From positions 434,001 to 498,000 of the forward strand of contig JBMNLN010000001.1 of the NCBI GenBank assembly GCA_050952725.1: DNA of 64,000 bases. Reading direction: 5' to 3'. The translations under genes and the position numbers were made by a program. The stretch comes from JAQWCH01 sp050952725 (GTDB lineage: Bacteria; Bacillota_I; Bacilli_A; RFN20; CAG-826). Each line of letters starts with the position of its first letter. Positions within the stretch are counted from its first letter, which is position 1. This document shows positions 62,769-64,000 of this stretch, piece after piece. The notes beneath the pieces were generated by a model, which was given only the letters and a program-made list of their open reading frames with translations, had not been told where the DNA came from and searched no databases.

Positions 62769-64000
62769 CTAAACAAGTGAGAAACGCACAAATTCACTTA
62801 CTCCTTGATCAAACGCTTTCGGGACCCCATCGACATTAATGCAGTTATAAACCGAATATAAATTACCCGAAGCATCGGTTACATATTCAAAAAGTTGCAC
62901 TCCAATTTCCTGAGTTGAATTTGAGATTTTTAAATCATAATTACTGCCGTTTAATACCGCTAATGGGTAATCGGCCACCATGTAAGATTTATCTTCGACA
63001 ACAAATTGTGAATAGACAACCCCTAGCGATGATGCATAGATATATTCCCCCCTCCAATTCCAATCGCCATATTCTTTATGATCGAAAGTTTCATAACCCA
63101 GTGCAAATAAGTCGGTTGTACCACGGTTATTGACTAAATCGCCTAGCATTATGCCATAACCCCAAATTTTTGCGTTTGCAGTATACTCGATGGTTATTCT
63201 TAAGGATTTATTGCCGTTTGCATCGATATATTCGAATTTAGCAACCGCATTTCCTTTTCCAAATGGTTCGAGCGTCATTGAAGAAGTAACTGTTTCAGTA
63301 GGACCGATTATCAGGATGCCCGAACTTGAAAAGAGCGGATAATAATTCAAGATGTTAGTATTTCCGAAAGTTAATTGAGTGCCATTATCTAACTTGTAAT
63401 AGTGGAACTCGCCACTATATGAATATTCAAAAGGAGCCACTTTGATCTCAGCCTTATTTTCAATCCCGATTAATTCAAACGGAACAGTGAAAGTGTATAC
63501 CGTTTGTCCTTGGGGATTAACATGAATACTAGCTTCTGATCCAAATGAGGCGGGAGGCGCATAATTCCAAGCATAATTAATAAAATCAGTTACGCACATC
63601 GTGCCGATTTGATGGTATAAAACAATCTTACCTCCCATATCATCGGAGGAGATTGCCAAGGCAACACCATTGGTTCTTGAAGGAACGATAAAACGAGCAA
63701 GTAATGAATCGCTCTTCCATCCAATAAAGGTTTCAATGTCGCCATATTTTCCGAATTTATCAGGATATTTGTCAATTAAAGGCAAGGTTAAATTTTTTGT
63801 AATTTGAGCAGAACCGCCATCGTTGATACAGATTTGATCATCATAGCCAAAAGGTTTATCTTTCCTTTTCACGGTGATTGTTTCGTATTCCGCTAGGAAA
63901 GTACACGAAATTTCATAACCGCCGTCCGCATCAACATTCACGGTATTTTCCCCAATTACAACTTCAATGTCGCGATAATCATATTCTGTCTCGATTGAAC
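62769..64000 (-). CDS. Large secreted-type protein with YGDW domain (N-terminus outside window)
   Basis: The frame is open from 64000 to the stop at 62769, giving at least 410 residues of C-terminal sequence. A GTG at 63941 is only an internal codon, since coding sequence continues beyond the window edge. Visible parts: a beta-rich stretch (YEISCTFLAEYETITVKRKD), a CBM9/DOMON-like domain (GDIETFIGWKSDSLLARFIV, IKVAPFEYSY) and a final YGDW-type domain (IWGYGIMLGDLVNNRG, HKEYGDWNWRGEYIYASSLG, IGVQLFEYV, VYNCINVDGVPKAFDQG) nearly matching the second copy in the next gene. It is probably a surface glycan-binding lipoprotein. The signal peptide cannot be seen. Confidence 0.78.
   Translation of the reverse strand, partial: SIETEYDYRDIEVVIGENTVNVDADGGYEISCTFLAEYETITVKRKDKPFGYDDQICINDGGSAQITKNLTLPLIDKYPDKFGKYGDIETFIGWKSDSLLARFIVPSRTNGVALAISSDDMGGKIVLYHQIGTMCVTDFINYAWNYAPPASFGSEASIHVNPQGQTVYTFTVPFELIGIENKAEIKVAPFEYSYSGEFHYYKLDNGTQLTFGNTNILNYYPLFSSSGILIIGPTETVTSSMTLEPFGKGNAVAKFEYIDANGNKSLRITIEYTANAKIWGYGIMLGDLVNNRGTTDLFALGYETFDHKEYGDWNWRGEYIYASSLGVVYSQFVVEDKSYMVADYPLAVLNGSNYDLKISNSTQEIGVQLFEYVTDASGNLYSVYNCINVDGVPKAFDQGVSEFVRFSLV

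Noticed and set aside
1..64000. Use of TGA as tryptophan (Mollicutes code)
   Set aside because: Tryptophan is written TGG throughout and TGA ends genes at ATGA overlaps, for example 3688-3690, 39118-39120 and 30946-30948, so the standard code applies.

Overview
The window is about 64 kb of low-GC bacterial chromosome, densely packed with genes for taking up and degrading complex carbohydrate. TGG is the tryptophan codon and TGA acts as a normal stop (for example the ATGA junctions at 39118-39121 and 30946-30949), so the genetic code is standard. Shine-Dalgarno sites, lipoprotein signal peptides with a lipobox cysteine, LplB/YtcP-type sugar ABC permeases and InlB-type repeats point to a Bacillota organism of class Bacilli. 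Both MsmX/UgpC-type ATPases carry a large helical insertion of the kind known from Mollicutes, so I lean to an uncultured, gut-type relative of Mollicutes. That placement is inference. No rRNA, tRNA, CRISPR array, transposase, integrase or phage gene was seen.

Layout. (A) 1-15950, plus strand: tail of an unknown gene, then a full sugar importer (two permeases and a solute-binding lipoprotein), a large helical-barrel/discoidin-like lipoprotein, a cytoplasmic GH43 enzyme, two tandem 1100-residue surface esterases (sialate O-acetylesterase family), the energising ATPase and a small coupled protein, closed by a strong bidirectional terminator. (B) 16007-17152, minus: a secreted Cys/His-motif protein with a palindromic operator candidate upstream. 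(C) 17397-20674, plus: FGGY sugar kinase, class II ketose-bisphosphate aldolase and a DUF4432 epimerase-like protein, a compact sugar catabolic operon. (D) 20934-22687: a putative modification-dependent nuclease (McrB N-domain plus DUF3883) and a small CBM9-like protein. (E) 22892-25021, plus: an SGNH remnant, ROK glucokinase and mannose-6-phosphate isomerase. (F) 45273 down to 25033, minus: a long operon-like run with an esterase lipoprotein, Gfo/Idh oxidoreductase, a second importer without its own ATPase, a GH43 lipoprotein, two large secreted binding proteins, a cytoplasmic GH2 enzyme, two cytoplasmic beta-propeller proteins and two small SGNH hydrolases. (G) 45462-49269, plus: AraC regulator, SGNH hydrolase and GH3 glycosidase, divergent from F. 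(H) 49479-50711: a secreted protein behind a perfect cre/LacI-type operator. (I) 55065 down to 50862, minus: five overlapping genes with an ABC ATPase, three membrane proteins of unknown role and a second MsmX-like ATPase. (J) 55330-56142: a PnuC-like transporter. (K) 64000 down to 56462, minus: two lipoproteins sharing an unrecognised repeat domain, a GH43-like lipoprotein and two cytoplasmic DUF4838-like proteins.

Working together (inference). Surface lipoproteins bind, deacetylate and trim a decorated plant-type or mucin-type glycan. Two ABC importers, probably sharing the MsmX-like ATPases, bring in the oligosaccharides. Cytoplasmic GH43, GH2, GH3 and SGNH enzymes finish them, and the kinases, isomerase and aldolase feed glycolysis. 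The least explained parts are a C-terminal domain of about 200 residues shared by four secreted proteins, a second repeat domain marked by a YGDW motif, the coiled insertions in both ATPases, and the five-gene ABC-ATPase module with no recognisable permease.
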